A DNA stretch of 64,000 bases from Membranipora membranacea (GCA_914767715.1 OU612067.1:5086001-5150000); one strand, 5' to 3'. Shown: positions 1 through 10,776, numbered from the stretch's first letter. Program-made: numbers and translations. The notes: a model not told the origin generated them from the sequence alone.

Positions 1-33
1 GGTCGTTAAGGGGATTGAATATTTCATTAGGTC
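1..33 (-). pseudogene. Truncated copy of exon 2 of the large repeat gene, running off the window
   Basis: Read on the minus strand this begins DLMKYSI, as does exon 2 of the large plus-strand gene (24067-24195), and the upstream flank is also alike (about 100 bases align with 23955-24085 in inverted orientation). The acceptor dinucleotide is GG where the plus-strand copy has AG, so splicing as in the intact gene is unlikely. Only 33 bases are visible before the window edge. I infer a decayed paralogous exon. Confidence 0.45.
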
Positions 34-99
34 CCAGATGAAAATGAAGCGTGATTGTGTACTCTCTAGTTTGAGCTTTACACGGCACATCCCAACAAT

Positions 100-213
100 C
101 TATTCAAGGAGTTGGATGGCAGCTTGGTTTAAATCTATAGGATCTGTATTCCTACTAAAGTCACCAAGATGACTGAGACCAGCAGCAAGCTGTAATGAGA
201 AGCTGCGCAGATC
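100..213 (-). CDS. Exon-like segment paralogous to exon 2 of the large gene, ending in a stop
   Basis: This is a 37-codon open segment on the minus strand after a good acceptor (TTTTAATCTAG). It starts DLRSFSLQLAAGLSHLGDF and ends QLLE then stop. It resembles exon 2 of the plus-strand gene (DLMKYSIQISAGLKHIGDL), so the two are homologous exons. The plus-strand locus keeps only the last codons of this exon (23957-23980, same AIQLLE-stop) before its own exon 2. It could be a terminal exon of a minus-strand paralogue, an alternative 3' exon, or a relic. Function is unknown. Confidence 0.4.
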   Translation of the reverse strand, partial: DLRSFSLQLAAGLSHLGDFSRNTDPIDLNQAAIQLLE

Positions 214-312
214 CTAGATTAAAATAAAATGTGAATGTCTAATAATAGCCTTACATCGCACATCAAACCAAGAGCCAAAATTTAGACTCAATTTTTTCTC
301 AGCTCAGCTTAC

Positions 313-538
313 CAGGAATAAAATTACGACTGAAAACATTGCATTCTTTTAAGTTGTTATCACTGAGGGGCCGCCCTGGTGGATTATAGCGAGCGGATGG
401 AAGAGCTTTGCCATAGCCATCACGTAACACACATCTATCTAGAGCAAGTATTTTAATTCTCTCAGTGAAGTTTTTGGATATGGTACAGAACGATGTACGC
501 AATATATTACTGGGTCTTAGAGCTCTGAGTGATCTCAC
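313..538 (-). CDS. Exon-like open segment of unknown product
   Basis: The minus-strand reading frame is open for about 75 codons, starts with a Met at 538 and runs into a donor-like CCTG|GTAAGC at 313. A diverged copy of part of it lies at 5690-5770: the words CV...DGY and the following bases align, but a stop interrupts that copy. The phase at the donor does not match the next exon-like piece at 100-213, so the segments do not join into a simple gene. It may be a decayed tandem duplicate. No family is recognised. Confidence 0.3.
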
Positions 539-609
539 ATGGTGGACGACTTAGCATGTCTTTATGGTGGTTTATTCAATGTAATCGTACCATGAAATTG
601 ACAATTAAA

Positions 610-705
610 AGTGAAGCAAATGGTGAACAGAGGGTATTATCCGACTTTTGAAAAAAGAAATTGCTGCTTTAAACTAGTCAACTCCAGGTAGAAAGTGTGG
701 CAACA
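610..705. repeat. Short direct repeat flanking the pogo insertion (copy 1)
   Basis: The text around ATGGTGAACA and CTCCAGGT.GAAA.TGTGGCA recurs in the same orientation at about 4515-4580. With the two related exon-like pieces (299-538 and 5690-5770), this suggests the host DNA had a tandem duplication before the pogo element landed between the copies. Confidence 0.45.
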
Positions 706-2019
706 AAATTAGCAGTGTAAATAATCTGAGAGGTAGTCAAAAAAGGGGTGCCAGAATATCGAAAACATGAAATTTTGTTTATCCCTGTGCATGCCGTTTT
801 ACAAAAAAGGGTTCATCATGTTATTTATATGATGCAAAATGGACTTACAATTGTTTGTGTGTCCACCATTGAAAGAATCAGAATATTTAACAGTTTTTAC
901 TGTGATGTTAAATAGGTTAAGTATGCTTCTACACTACCAGTATCCAATAGACTCAATAGATAGGGGAAGGCGGGGAGCCGCGTTTTACATTTTCCGATGT
1001 AGACTGCTTGTCCGAGGTCCAAATTTGTTAAAAATTGTTCAGGAACTCACCCAATATGTTGTTCTCATAGTAATACAGGTTTTGGCTTTGAAATGGCTCG
1101 CCCTGCCCCGACTGCAGGGCAGGGTGAGCCAACCCGTGTGGCAGGGTGAGCCGGCTGGCTCATCCTGCCCCATTTCTATGTCAATAAATATCAATCCTGT
1201 TACAATGTAAAACAAAACTAACTCGATCAATTCAAACAGTTCAAACATACCAATTTGTAATTGTGCACCATTTAATTGTCAACCGTAACTGAAACAATAG
1301 TGACAAAGTAAACAATCATGCTAGCTAAACATTGTTTGTCTATCTTAAATTGAACATTCCCAGGTTCACTCTGAAGGCGGTTCTACTACGAACACGTGCG
1401 GTTCCACCAGTTGTAATGGGTTCTCCGAGCTGCATTACTACATCGGACAACTTCACGTCTTGCTGGTCGTGGACTTCTGGATATGTAAACGAAGGGAACA
1501 AGTCATTTGTTTTCGCATGAACTTAACGGTTGCAGTTCGCGGATCTACCCTCTTCATGACTCTCCCAGCTTAGAAAACATCAGTCCCTTGCTCCGTATGG
1601 TATTGAACGAGCACATGACAATTGACATCCATGTTCTCTTCATTCTGTGCGGGGTCATCTAGGTCACTTGCTTCCTCTTCTGATTCTAAGAGCTCCTTTG
1701 CAAGTTCCTCATCGTCGCTCGATGACTCGTCAACAACTGCAACGATAGGTTTAGCTATTTGGAAACTTTCTTTTTCATCACTGTGACCCTTGAAGTTGTT
1801 ATCCGCTTACTTGCTCTTAGTAGCACCTCTTCCCTCAGCCTTTTTTTCTCTGGAGTGTCAGTGAGAATGGCTTAACAAGCTTTTTTCCTTTGCTGCGTTC
1901 CTGGTTTCCGCGGTCCGGCTTTAGGAAATGGTAACAACTGTTCAGGTGTGACAGAGCTATAGTAGGTGCTTGGCTTTTCTCGGCAGGTGTGCTAGAGATT
2001 TTAGATGGCTGGTTCTGCT

Positions 2020-2165
2020 CAGTGGGTCTGCTAGAGCTTGTAGACGGATGGTTCTGCTCAGCGGGTCTGCTAGAGCTTGTAGATGGATGGTTCTGCTCAG
2101 CGGGTCTGCTAGAGCTTTTGGATGGATGGTTCTGCTCAGCGGGTCAGCTAGAGCTTGTGGATGGC
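2020..2165 (-). repeat. 45-bp tandem repeat in the transposase tail
   Basis: About 3.5 copies of a 45-bp unit encode SRPAEQNHPSTSS on the minus strand. One copy has AGA changed to TGA (SSS then stop), so the array has decayed along with the gene. Confidence 0.8.
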
Positions 2166-2959
2166 GGGTTTTCGCTGACAGACGTCTCGTCATGACTAAG
2201 CATTTTAGTTTCTAACACACCCTCTAACGGCCGGTCAGTTGTGGCTGATGGTAGGAACTCGTGGTCTTAAAACACATCCGAATCAATTGGCCAAATTCCT
2301 GTGGAACTAAACCCTAAGATGATGTTGGCAGGGACCATACTCTTCAAGAAGGCTATCCCACCGAGAGCGCCGACATGGTATATTGTGATGCCTTCCCCTG
2401 GCCTCATCCTCAGCTGATCATCCAAAGCCTTGTTGAAGTATGTTTTGAGTGGACCAAAGACAGTACGGTCCAAAGGCTGGAGCCTGTGAGAGCAATGGGG
2501 AGGTAGGGTGAGGAGGACAATACCTGAGGTGCTGCACATATCGACAGCCTCCAAGGAAACATGCGAACTATGATTGTCTAAAATAAATAGTACAGGTTTC
2601 TCAGGTGTGCATCGAGTTTAGTTCTTAAAGAAGGGTAGATATTCGTTGACAAACAAATCACTGTTCATGTACCCCGACGACACAGCACATCATTTTGATC
2701 CAGGCGGAGTTCTATTCATGAAGCACATCTTCATATTCTTTCTTGGAAAAATAAAAAACGGTGGGATATAGGTACCTGGAGCGTTTATGGTGCAGCACAT
2801 CGTGCTCAGTTCTCCCCGCTCCTGTTGGCACCAACTTGCTTTTTTCCGCGACTGCTCACAACCCTTCCCGGATTTTGCACTGTTTTTATCCCAGTCTCGT
2901 CTAGATTAAAGATGTTTTCTGCGCCGAAATGATGCCTAAACAAGAATCACATTCAAAAA

Positions 2960-3060
2960 TTCTATATTCAATATTCAATTCAATATTCAGTATATTCAAT
3001 TCAATATTCAGTATATTCAATATATTCATATATTAAATATATTCAATCTTCAAAAATATC
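2960..3060. repeat. AT-rich TATTCAAT-type simple repeat in a transposase intron
   Basis: Overlapping copies of TATTCAATTCAATATTCAG fill this stretch, between the second and third transposase exons. Confidence 0.7.
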
Positions 3061-4292
3061 GAGCCGAGCAATTGACCTGAAAAAGTTATCAAGTTCGAAC
3101 TATGGATTAGGCCTACATATTTTTACCCAGAATTTTTCCCGTTGAAAATCAAACTCACTTGTCCATAGCAGTTCGTAGGTTTTTGAAAAACCTATCCACT
3201 GCTACACGATTGAATCCTGATTGACGGGCCAATGAGGTTGCCTCTGGTGTCCTCACAGACAATTTGTTCCGCTTCATGAAGGCTCCCAGCCAGTCTGTAC
3301 AATAAAATCTCCATGTATTAACTATGCCTTACTCCTCATACGAGTACGCTAGGGATTGTTTTGATAGGTTGATAGTAAGATCTCGGTAAAACACATTAAC
3401 CATAACAGCATATCAAACACCTTGGCCTCTATTTTCAGGTCTAAAAGTGCTGACCTGCTAAACCTTCCTTTTCCCAGTTGCTGGGCACTGCCACTTTATT
3501 AGCAGCGGTATAGTGGCTAGCCAGCTCCCTGACTTTGTCTGCGCTGAGACCATAAAACCGGTCATCCAGCTGGCGAATATGAGCAGCTAAAGCACCCTCC
3601 TGTTCTGACGTAAACACCAACTTCATCTCTGACAACTTTGTCTTGCCATCTTCCCCTTTATTTGCTATAAAACGGCTCAGAGCCATTCGATCGACTCCTG
3701 CTGCTTTGGCGGCAGCTCTGACAGAGATGCCTGTTTTTACAGCATCCCCTGCTCTTTGAAGAGCTTCTTGGCATGGTATATCAGTCCTTCTTTTGTAGAA
3801 ACGAACCATTCTACAAGAAAATATATTTATATAACTATTTTTCTACTGACGGGGCAGTGTGAGCCACGGCCAACATGGAGTGGCTCACCCTGCCCCAATG
3901 GCCCACATGTGCTCGGATGATGTAATTCATGCTCAAAAAAATTAATTTAGCAAGCTGAGATTTGGGCTATCTCTTTAGGAGATAGTCAGAAAATTTAGTG
4001 GTAGTTTGCACCAACCTGGTCATTATTCTTTGAGTAACAAGTTACAATCAAATTTATTTCTCAATTTTAACTTTTGGCTGTCAAAAACAGTTCTTAATCA
4101 ATTTTTGCTTACCTTTTTCTTTCTTCTTTCTTTTCTTTTTCTGAAAATGGCCAAACAAACACTTTTTGAAATAATTGGGTTGGCTCGCCCTGCCCCGTGG
4201 CTCACCCTGCCCCGCCTTCCCCTACTGTTCTGCAATCACAAAATACAAGTGTCATTGTCATAGGTTTTGATCCTGATTAGAGATTGAATCGA

Positions 4293-4499
4293 CTATTCCA
4301 CTAAATTCAAGGTGGCGCAATCACCAAATGCTTCCTCATCCATCACTTCCTCTCCATCACCAACAACTTCAACATCCAGATCACTACTTGTGGTTGGGGG
4401 AGAGGGTTTGTCTTTAAGTGAGTCGTCAACGATCCTAATGAAACACAATCGTTTTGCAGTTGTTTCTCTGATTGAAGTTTTTTTAATTGTACAGCACAA
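4293..4499 (-). CDS. Acidic exon-like segment, unknown
   Basis: The minus-strand reading gives a 68-codon open frame with an acceptor-like TTCAATCAG|AG near 4470. It continues through an acidic stretch (DLDVEVVGDGEEVMDEEAFG) to a donor-like G|GTGATT near 4320. It abuts the pogo element, which would lie in the following intron. No family is recognised. The composition (Ser/Pro/Asp/Glu) resembles the linker exons of the large plus-strand gene, but there is no alignable identity by eye. Confidence 0.3.
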   Translation of the reverse strand: MCCTIKKTSIRETTAKRLCFIRIVDDSLKDKPSPPTTSSDLDVEVVGDGEEVMDEEAFGDCATLNLVE

Positions 4500-4514
4500 A
4501 TGTTAAAGCACTCA

Positions 4515-4580
4515 AGTGAGGCATATGGTGAACAAAGGTAATTATCTGAGTTTTGAATGAGTACCTCCAGGTTGAAAATG
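4515..4580. repeat. Short direct repeat flanking the pogo insertion (copy 2)
   Basis: Diverged copy of 610-705 in the same orientation, on the other side of the transposon. Confidence 0.45.
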
Positions 4581-4599
4581 TGGCAAAAAAAGTCAGTGA

Positions 4600-5690
4600 C
4601 ACCTGACTGTAACGCCAGGCATACACGGGATCCTCGACTCGCTTCATTTCATTCCATAGCTTTCCTGATACAATTCGCAGCAGATTTCGGGAAAATTGCG
4701 AGTGGTGAAATGAAACTACTATGTATTAAAAGAAAACAAATCTCAATTAAAAATTTTTCTCTCCTTTGTACAGACTATTTGTGCCCCTATGACCATTGTG
4801 ACCCGCCCCCACTACGAATAAATATCTTGATCTATTCTCTGTTAACTTCATGATGGCCTTTAAAATTCTCGGCTTTTCATCAGAAGTCATAATCAGAGCC
4901 TCCTCAGACGAGATACATCAGGAGATGTGTATCACACACAATTGTGACCTAGATATTATACTTACCCCTAACTCCTAGTGGAAAACCCTTAAGTGGTACA
5001 GCTCCTGGTGCAGATTGATGGGCTCACCATTCCTTTTAAGGTCCCCTCTGTCGTTTAGTCCATCACCCAGCTGTATCGAAAATGATCACAACTCCTAGAC
5101 GGAAATAATGTGTGATCATGTACTTTTTAACTATAGCTTTTAATACACTAGCTCCTGAAATACATATTAATCTTAAACATAATATGCAGTTGAAATATAA
5201 GCGCGCATAGAACAAATCAGAATTATATGTCAGTTGATATTAATATGAGGCAGTGTGACAGTTATTATATAATATACATGTATATTTATATGTTATAATC
5301 CAGGTAAAATAATATTATAAAAATTGGGTCTAGATCATAAAGATCAGCTGACTTGGCACGGGGCCTAGATGTGAGCCGTTTGAAGGCTACATCTATACTG
5401 ATGTTAGTAAATGATTCATGAGCTTCTATTGTTGTTTCTTACCTCACATTTTTGGTCACTCTGATTGGCGGAAATCTGAACCGGACATCCTATAAAGAAC
5501 ACAAGGAAAAAAATTAGTGCAACATGTGAAATATTAATATAGTGTGATTTTAAATTCTCTCAAGATAAATTCAAAGTGTGCCTCAGCTGTTTGCTTGCTA
5601 CTCAGATTTTTTTCAAATGACTGCTACAATGAGAATATATGGTGGGGGTGCTCTAGTGGAAGAAAGAAATGCGCTGTAAATGTGAACATT
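4600..5690. other. No gene assigned
   Basis: The stretch is AT-rich with no supported exon. Short pieces recall the flanks of the exon-like segments at 1-540, but stops and lost splice sites prevent any gene model. Confidence 0.4.
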
Positions 5691-5796
5691 TGGATGTTAG
5701 CAATCAGCTGGAAAAGCCCTAGCGTAGCCATCACATATGACACACATTATTTGAGCAAGTCTTAATCACTGCTTATTATTGAGGTGGGGTCTTCAT

Positions 5797-6054
5797 TTAT
5801 TTTTGTCTGGATACCTCTGTGTACATCCCCCATTTTTCTTGATCGTAAGCTGCGAGTGCGAGAAAAATATTTCCTTCGAAGACTGGGAATTTTTTTTCTA
5901 GTTTACTACAAAGAGGGTTTTTCAAAAACGGTAACAGGTCAGCATTTGATCTCTCATATCTTTCAAGATTTTCAGATTCTACACTTCCTTCTAACCCACT
6001 GTCGTTACTGTCCTCCCTGTCACCGCTATACTCCGCCTCGCTATCACCATCATA
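5797..6054 (-). CDS. Open 85-codon minus-strand segment with acidic N-terminus
   Basis: After an AG at 6055-6056 (minus) the frame stays open for 85 codons to TAA at 5797-5799, without an early Met. It starts with an acidic Ser/Asp/Glu stretch (YDGDSEAEYSGDREDSNDS) and then becomes globular-looking (FPVFEGNIFLALAAYDQEKW). The length without stops in AT-rich DNA and the protein-like composition favour a real or recently dead exon. The acceptor lacks a strong pyrimidine tract. It sits upstream, in minus orientation, of the other minus-strand fragments and may belong to the same decayed gene. Product unknown. Confidence 0.35.
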   Translation of the reverse strand, partial: YDGDSEAEYSGDREDSNDSGLEGSVESENLERYERSNADLLPFLKNPLCSKLEKKFPVFEGNIFLALAAYDQEKWGMYTEVSRQK

Positions 6055-6354
6055 CTAAGTCTCTATCTGGTCTTCACTCCCTCGCTTACCTGTGCTTCTA
6101 CCTGAGTTACGTTTGTTGATAATGAAATACGTCTACAAGGCACAGTTTGAGCCTAGTGTCATAGGTATAGTGTCATAATACGTATTCCTTTTAGAACATT
6201 CGAAACCGATAATATAATACAAACTCTTGATACAAGCTTTTACAACCACATAACTACTAACATTTGTAGCACTGGTTGTGCTTTAAACACTATACCAACT
6301 ATTCAATAGACAACGATAAAAAATGAATTAACATGGAAAAATAGTTTATTTGTA

Positions 6355-7524
6355 TTTGTTCAGTCTTGCCTTCAATAAAATCCAGATTGCCTCTTTGGTT
6401 GCTGCAAAGAGCGCTATGTACTCTGCTTCTGCATAAGATAATGCAACAGTGGGCTGCCGCTTGCTAAACCAAACTATTGGGCTATTTGCGCATAAAAATA
6501 CAACTCCAGTGGTTGAATGCCTATCTTCATTGTCCCCCCAACTGGCATCACAGTAGCCGACAACCTCAGAATCAACATTGAATACTTTAGCATGAGTTGT
6601 CTTGTACCCTGCAAATAACGAAACACTCGTTTTACTGCTGTTAAATGGGTTTCTGTCGGACAGGAGTTGAACTTGGATAGAGCTCCCACTGAATATGATA
6701 TGTCTGGCCTTGTGGAGATAGCCAGATATAGCAAACTGCCTATCATAGATTGATAATCTGTCTGGCTTACTGGTTTGCTGCCGTCTTCTTTGACTAGCTT
6801 TAAGTCTACGGCCGCTGGTATGGACATGGGTTTACAATTTTCCATCCCAAACCGTTTCAGAATTTGATCTATATACACTCCTTGATTTAGGTATACAGCC
6901 TCTGTATCTTCAAATACATGAATACCAAGAATGTACTGCACACTGCCCAAGTCTTTCATTTTAAATCTTCCAGCGAGTAGGTTTTTCACCTCAGTCATCT
7001 CTGACTCAGAGCTACTGACTAGTACCAAGTCATCCACATACACAGCTATGATAGTTTTTACATCGCTTTTATCCCGAATATAAATGCACTTGTCACCAAC
7101 TGACATAAATTTCCTCTTCAAGCTCGCCATTGAGAAACGCTGTCACCACATCCCTTTGATGTATTAGCATCTTGTTTGAGGCTGCATATGACACTAGTGC
7201 TCTAAGGGAGGGATAGTTTACAACTGGGGCATAGGTTTCATCATATTCAACGCCATGTTTTTGCTCAAAACCTTTGGCCACTACTCTACCCTTAAACCTG
7301 TCTACCTTCCCATCACTGTTATATTTCACCTTGAAGACCCACTTACTGTCTATTGCTTTGCGACCCGCTGGCAACTCTACCAAATCCCATGTCTGATTTT
7401 CCATCAATGATTTGTATTCAGAGGCCGCTGCTGCTTGCCAATTCTTAGACTGAGGACCTGAGATAGCTTCAGAATAACTACGAGGCTCATCTATACTGCA
7501 AGCATGCATAGCTGTGTGTTCCAC
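6355..7524 (-). pseudogene. Copia reverse transcriptase and RNase H, frameshifted
   Basis: The segment from 7524 starts the RT domain (ALVSYAAS, DVVTAFLNGELEE), and the next frame (7130-6474) carries the YVDDLVL catalytic box and LGIHVFEDTEAVYLNQ. A further frame change near 6478 is needed to reach the RNase H words FSKRQPTVALS and AEAEYIALF, which stop at about 6355, short of the usual end. Together these show at least two frameshifts and a 3' truncation. The normal role is cDNA synthesis from element RNA in virus-like particles. This copy is inactive. Confidence 0.8.
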
Positions 7525-7691
7525 GCCGGTAAACTAATCAATGCCAAATCTGATCGGGCGATTTTGAGCGCGATTGGAACGCCGCTGATTTGTGTCATGA
7601 CCCTGTGATGTCACTGTTGTGGGACTTGACGGATTAACGTCAACTTCACATGATTCTGATTGACTGGATTGCTCATTCTGATTCGGCAGAC

Positions 7692-9272
7692 CTAGCCTAG
7701 ACTCATAAAAATTATTTCACGGCGGACTACTACCAAATTTGTGTTGGGGTCATAAAGCCTGTAGCCCTTACTCCTGATGCTGTACCCAACTAATACCATG
7801 CGCTGTGCCTTATCATCAAGCTTACTCCTTAATTTATCGGGTATGTAGCCCAATGCTGCGCAGCCAAAAACCTTAAGGTAACTGATATCGGGTTTTTTGT
7901 TATGCCACAACTCATGAGGGGTTGTGTTAGTCGCTTTTGTTGGCAGTCTATTCCTTATATACAAGGCTGTAGCAACAGCCTCAGCCCAGAAGCACTTAGG
8001 CAGCCCTGACTGCGCCACCATCGATCTGGCAGATTCACAGATTGTGCGATTATAGCGCTCTGCTACCCCATTTTGCTCAGCTGTGTACCGCACAGTAAGC
8101 TGATGCAGAATGCCACAAGATGAGAGATAGCTTTCAAAGTCCCTCCCAATGTACTCCCCACCATTATCACTACGTAAGATTTTGATAGTCTGACCGGTGT
8201 GATTGGTAACTAAAGCCTGAAACTCTCTAAACTTATCAAACACCTCAGACTTCTCACGCATAAAGAAGAGGAAAGCATGCCTAGTATAGTCATCAATAAA
8301 AGATACAAAATACTGGCTACCATTGATAGACTTAACTCTCATTGGACCACATACATCAGTATGTACAATCTCTAGCGGCTTGCTAGATTTGATAACACCA
8401 TCCTTAGAAAAATGTTTTCTAGACATTTTCCCAAAAACACATGGTTCACATACATCTACTTTGACATTTGACAAATCAGCTCCTGTTACTAACATGTTAG
8501 CATGTTTCATTACAGATGCACTTGCGTGGCCTAAACGCTTATGCCACAGTTCAGAGGCTACGAAAACATGCTCCACATTCACACATGTATCTAAGTAATA
8601 GAGTTTGTCAATCAGGGTTCCAGTGGCTCTGACTTTGCCACGCTTGTTTTTCAGCCAGCAGCGAGAATGGCCGAACTGAATAACCGCATCCTTCGATGCT
8701 GCAGATCTAACGGAGAATAGATTTACCGTCAAATCAGGGACGAGTAGCACGTCACACATTGTATTGGGCTTTGACTGATTACGACTCACCGCAGTGTAGA
8801 TTTCGACTTTACCAATACCAACTGCAACTATATTACGATTATGCGTCATGTGACTTGTGGCTCCTGAATCAATCAGCCACTTGTTCACCTTACTTTCAGA
8901 GCGGTCGGAGTTATCAGTTATGAATGCAGACTCGGACCTATCTGTGTCATCAGCAGCACATTTAACACTGTCTCTTTGTCGAAAAGAACCACCAGTATTG
9001 TTCTTCTTTGGACAGTCCCGTTGTATGTGGTCTGGACTGTTACATTCATAACAGTTTCTGTTTCTATTTTGGTTGCGATTGTGTTTGTTGAATTGTCTCC
9101 CCTTACCAGCAACATGAGCGGAGTCTGGTTTTCTAGAATCCTCACCAACAGACTTCTCATCTTTGCGTTGGGCTTCACTGATTATTGCCTGCTGCACATA
9201 CGCCATCGTGAGATTATCCATTCTGGCCTCCAATGCTGTGACCAGTAGCGTAGCTATCAGGTAAGCTGCCAA
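7692..9272 (-). pseudogene. Copia gag zinc knuckle, protease and integrase
   Basis: Of 526 codons, residues about 75-89 form a CX2CX4HX4C knuckle (CYECNSPDHIQRDC). About residue 136 carries the aspartic protease motif LIDSGATSHMT. About 243-280 hold the HHCC integrase zinc site (WHKRLGHA, CEPCVFGK). The DDE core is visible as HTDVCGPM, SDNGGEY and NGVAERYNRT. The reading frame is lost after EIIF near 7720, where a one-base change leads to a stop. The following linker to RT is in another frame and contains its own stop. The start at 9272 is only where this frame opens; gag continues from the neighbouring frame. Confidence 0.85.
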
Positions 9273-9618
9273 GGAGGGTTACTACTTGGTCCTCCTCTGC
9301 AATAACAGCGTTGATTGCTGCTAGTTTATCAGCTGTCTCTTTCATGAACGTGAGCTGCATTTCTAGGGACAAACCTTCCTTCATTACAGCACGAAAGTAT
9401 CGTTTCTTGAGAAATAGTTTATTTGACAGTGTGTCACGCTCAAAATGAGACTGAAGAGCTTCCCATAAGGCTTTTGGGGTGATGCACGAAGTTATCAAGT
9501 ACAGTACATTGTCACTAACAGACAGCACTATTTCCGACTTAGCCTGATTGGCTTTCTTCTGGTAGGCCGCCTTTGCATCTGCTTTTGTAGGTTCCTCTGT
9601 TGATCCAACAACCCCCAA
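9214..9618 (-). pseudogene. Copia gag, N-terminal part
   Basis: Residues 20-130 match the Copia gag (UBN2-type) pattern: ALWEALQSHFERDT, NKLFLKKRYF, TADKLAAINAVIAEEDQVVTLLGSLPDSY. The frame changes near 9240 before joining the zinc-knuckle part. The N-terminus begins at an internal Met, so upstream gag sequence is missing or out of frame. Confidence 0.75.
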
Positions 9619-9784
9619 AGCTCCTTAGCAATCAATAGATGTTTGAGCTTGAATTTCCACGTACTGTAATTCTTACTAGTCAGCCTATCCACAGATAGTC
9701 TGTCTTCACCAGTTCATTCAGATATCAGAGTCCAAAATAATATAATTATTTGCTGTGATTTTTTTTGCCGCAGTGTCTGGGTGA

Positions 9785-9798
9785 CTGGGCCCATAACC
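9785..9798 (-). other. Copia primer-binding site
   Basis: The minus strand reads GGTTATGGGCCCAG, a Copia-type site complementary to part of initiator tRNA-Met. It fixes the inner edge of the 5' LTR at 9799 (minus ...TTACAACA). Confidence 0.6.
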
Positions 9799-10436
9799 TG
9801 TTGTAATTTAGATCAGGTTATGATCGATTGGCGTTTACAAGCTGACTGATTTATTTTGTTCTAGCTACAGGATATAAAGATGACTTCGATTCATAAAGCA
9901 GTGATGAGGAAACGGACATGATGCCGCAAAAAAATGACAAAAACTAGAATTCCATTATACCGCATCTAATCGACATAACAGCCGGATGAATACACCTTTG
10001 AATTATATAAACAACATGTGAGACAGAGCAGTTTTGTGACATCCATGAATTAAACTAACATATCAAGATGCATATTCCTCCACAACTGAATAACCCCCGA
10101 TGGAGAGAATGTACCATTGCGAGTGGGAGAGATGCAGATGAAAGTTTGCCAAACACAAACTGCGGCTGGGGCACATGATGAGATGTCATTCAGGTACATT
10201 AGACCAGAAAACTGACATTAGTATTATACATTTGTCATAAATTCCATTAAGAATGGGATCAGGAGTTAGTCTGTGCGAGCACTATCCTGTAATCATCTTC
10301 TTTTAGTCGCTTAAAAAATTAAATGTCCAAGAATGAGGGGTTCATCAATGTAGAACGATCATAAAAATGGTGACAGCTGAGTTGATAATATGTAATACAA
10401 TTTATCCTATGTTAATGCCAGAGATGGCCCATGACA
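9799..10436. other. Putative Copia 5' LTR remnant and unassigned DNA
   Basis: The first bases (plus TGTTGTAATTTAG) have the TG...CA terminus expected at an LTR edge next to the primer-binding site. The outer LTR border cannot be placed because there is no second copy. The rest shows no exon. Confidence 0.35.
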
Positions 10437-10454
10437 TCAAAGACAACAGCGAGA

Positions 10455-10520
10455 GGACCGTATATAAAAGGAGATGGAGCGAAGCAACTACTCTAGCCCT
10501 TAGGCAGTCAGTTGGCCCTG
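10455..10520 (+). promoter_or_regulatory. TATA-box promoter with short 5' exon
   Basis: TATATAAAAGG at about 10459-10469 lies some 35 bases upstream of an initiator-like GGCAGTCAGTT (10503-10513). A donor (CCTG|GTAAGT) follows at about 10520, and a strong acceptor (TTCTCTTTTCAG) ends at 10612. This is a core promoter with a short non-coding first exon. It lies just upstream of a transposase scrap, so it may have driven that element. Confidence 0.5.
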
Positions 10521-10776
10521 GTAAGTTTCATTAAAGTTCCACTTCCACCACGCTTGCACAAAACCACAGTGAGACTACTTATTGATATCTTTTGCAATAA
10601 TTCTCTTTTCAGATCACCGAACACACTTTACTTTGTAGTTTATGGCAGCTGCACCTTGTCCTTACATGCAACAAAGCTTATCATTACAGTGAAAAGAACT
10701 CACCACGACACCATAGCCTGACATATGATTATGTTCCAAACCATTGTGTCGTGGAAAGACCCAGGAGAGCAGGTGT

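Larger units (their letters stand above)
1560..3809 (-). pseudogene. pogo/Tigger-like transposase, interrupted
   Basis: The first exon (3809 to about 3455) encodes an N-terminal helix-turn-helix of the pipsqueak/CENP-B type (ISVRAAAKAAGVDRMALSRF). Exon 2 (3294-3159) continues the CENP-B-like DNA-binding region. The next part (from about 2935) is a DDE_1 catalytic core: NLDETG, then LDNHSSH, then GIWPIDSDVF near 2270. After this comes a low-complexity tail with a 45-bp repeat (2020-2165), then an acidic stretch and a C-terminal segment of the type common in pogo-like proteins. A one-base frameshift near 2810 and in-frame stops near 2697, 2622 and 2148 break it. The role would be cut-and-paste transposition in the nucleus. 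It is a relic here. Confidence 0.8.
961..4224 (-). mobile_element. pogo/Tigger-like DNA transposon (Tc1/mariner superfamily), inactive
   Basis: The ends are inverted: GGGGAAGGCGGGG starts at 963 and its complement ends at 4222, with TA on both sides (961-962, 4223-4224), the target duplication expected for Tc1/mariner/pogo. Copies of GGGGCAGGGTGAGCC and its complement crowd both subterminal regions (about 1088-1172, 3848-3900, 4180-4222) and may be transposase-binding sites. The transposase is coded on the minus strand in pieces with good splice sites. It carries a frameshift and stop codons, so this copy cannot supply transposase. Confidence 0.9.
6350..9798 (-). mobile_element. Ty1/Copia LTR retrotransposon, frameshifted and truncated
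   Basis: Read on the minus strand the order is gag (9618-9214), CCHC zinc knuckle, protease, integrase (9272-7692), then reverse transcriptase and RNase H (7524 to about 6355). Integrase before reverse transcriptase is the Copia order. A primer-binding site (minus GGTTATGGGCCCAG, 9785-9798) is of the Copia initiator-tRNA type, so the 5' LTR should begin at 9799 and run right. I found no matching LTR on the left. RNase H stops short there, so the 3' end appears deleted. Several frameshifts and a stop break the polyprotein. Confidence 0.85.
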
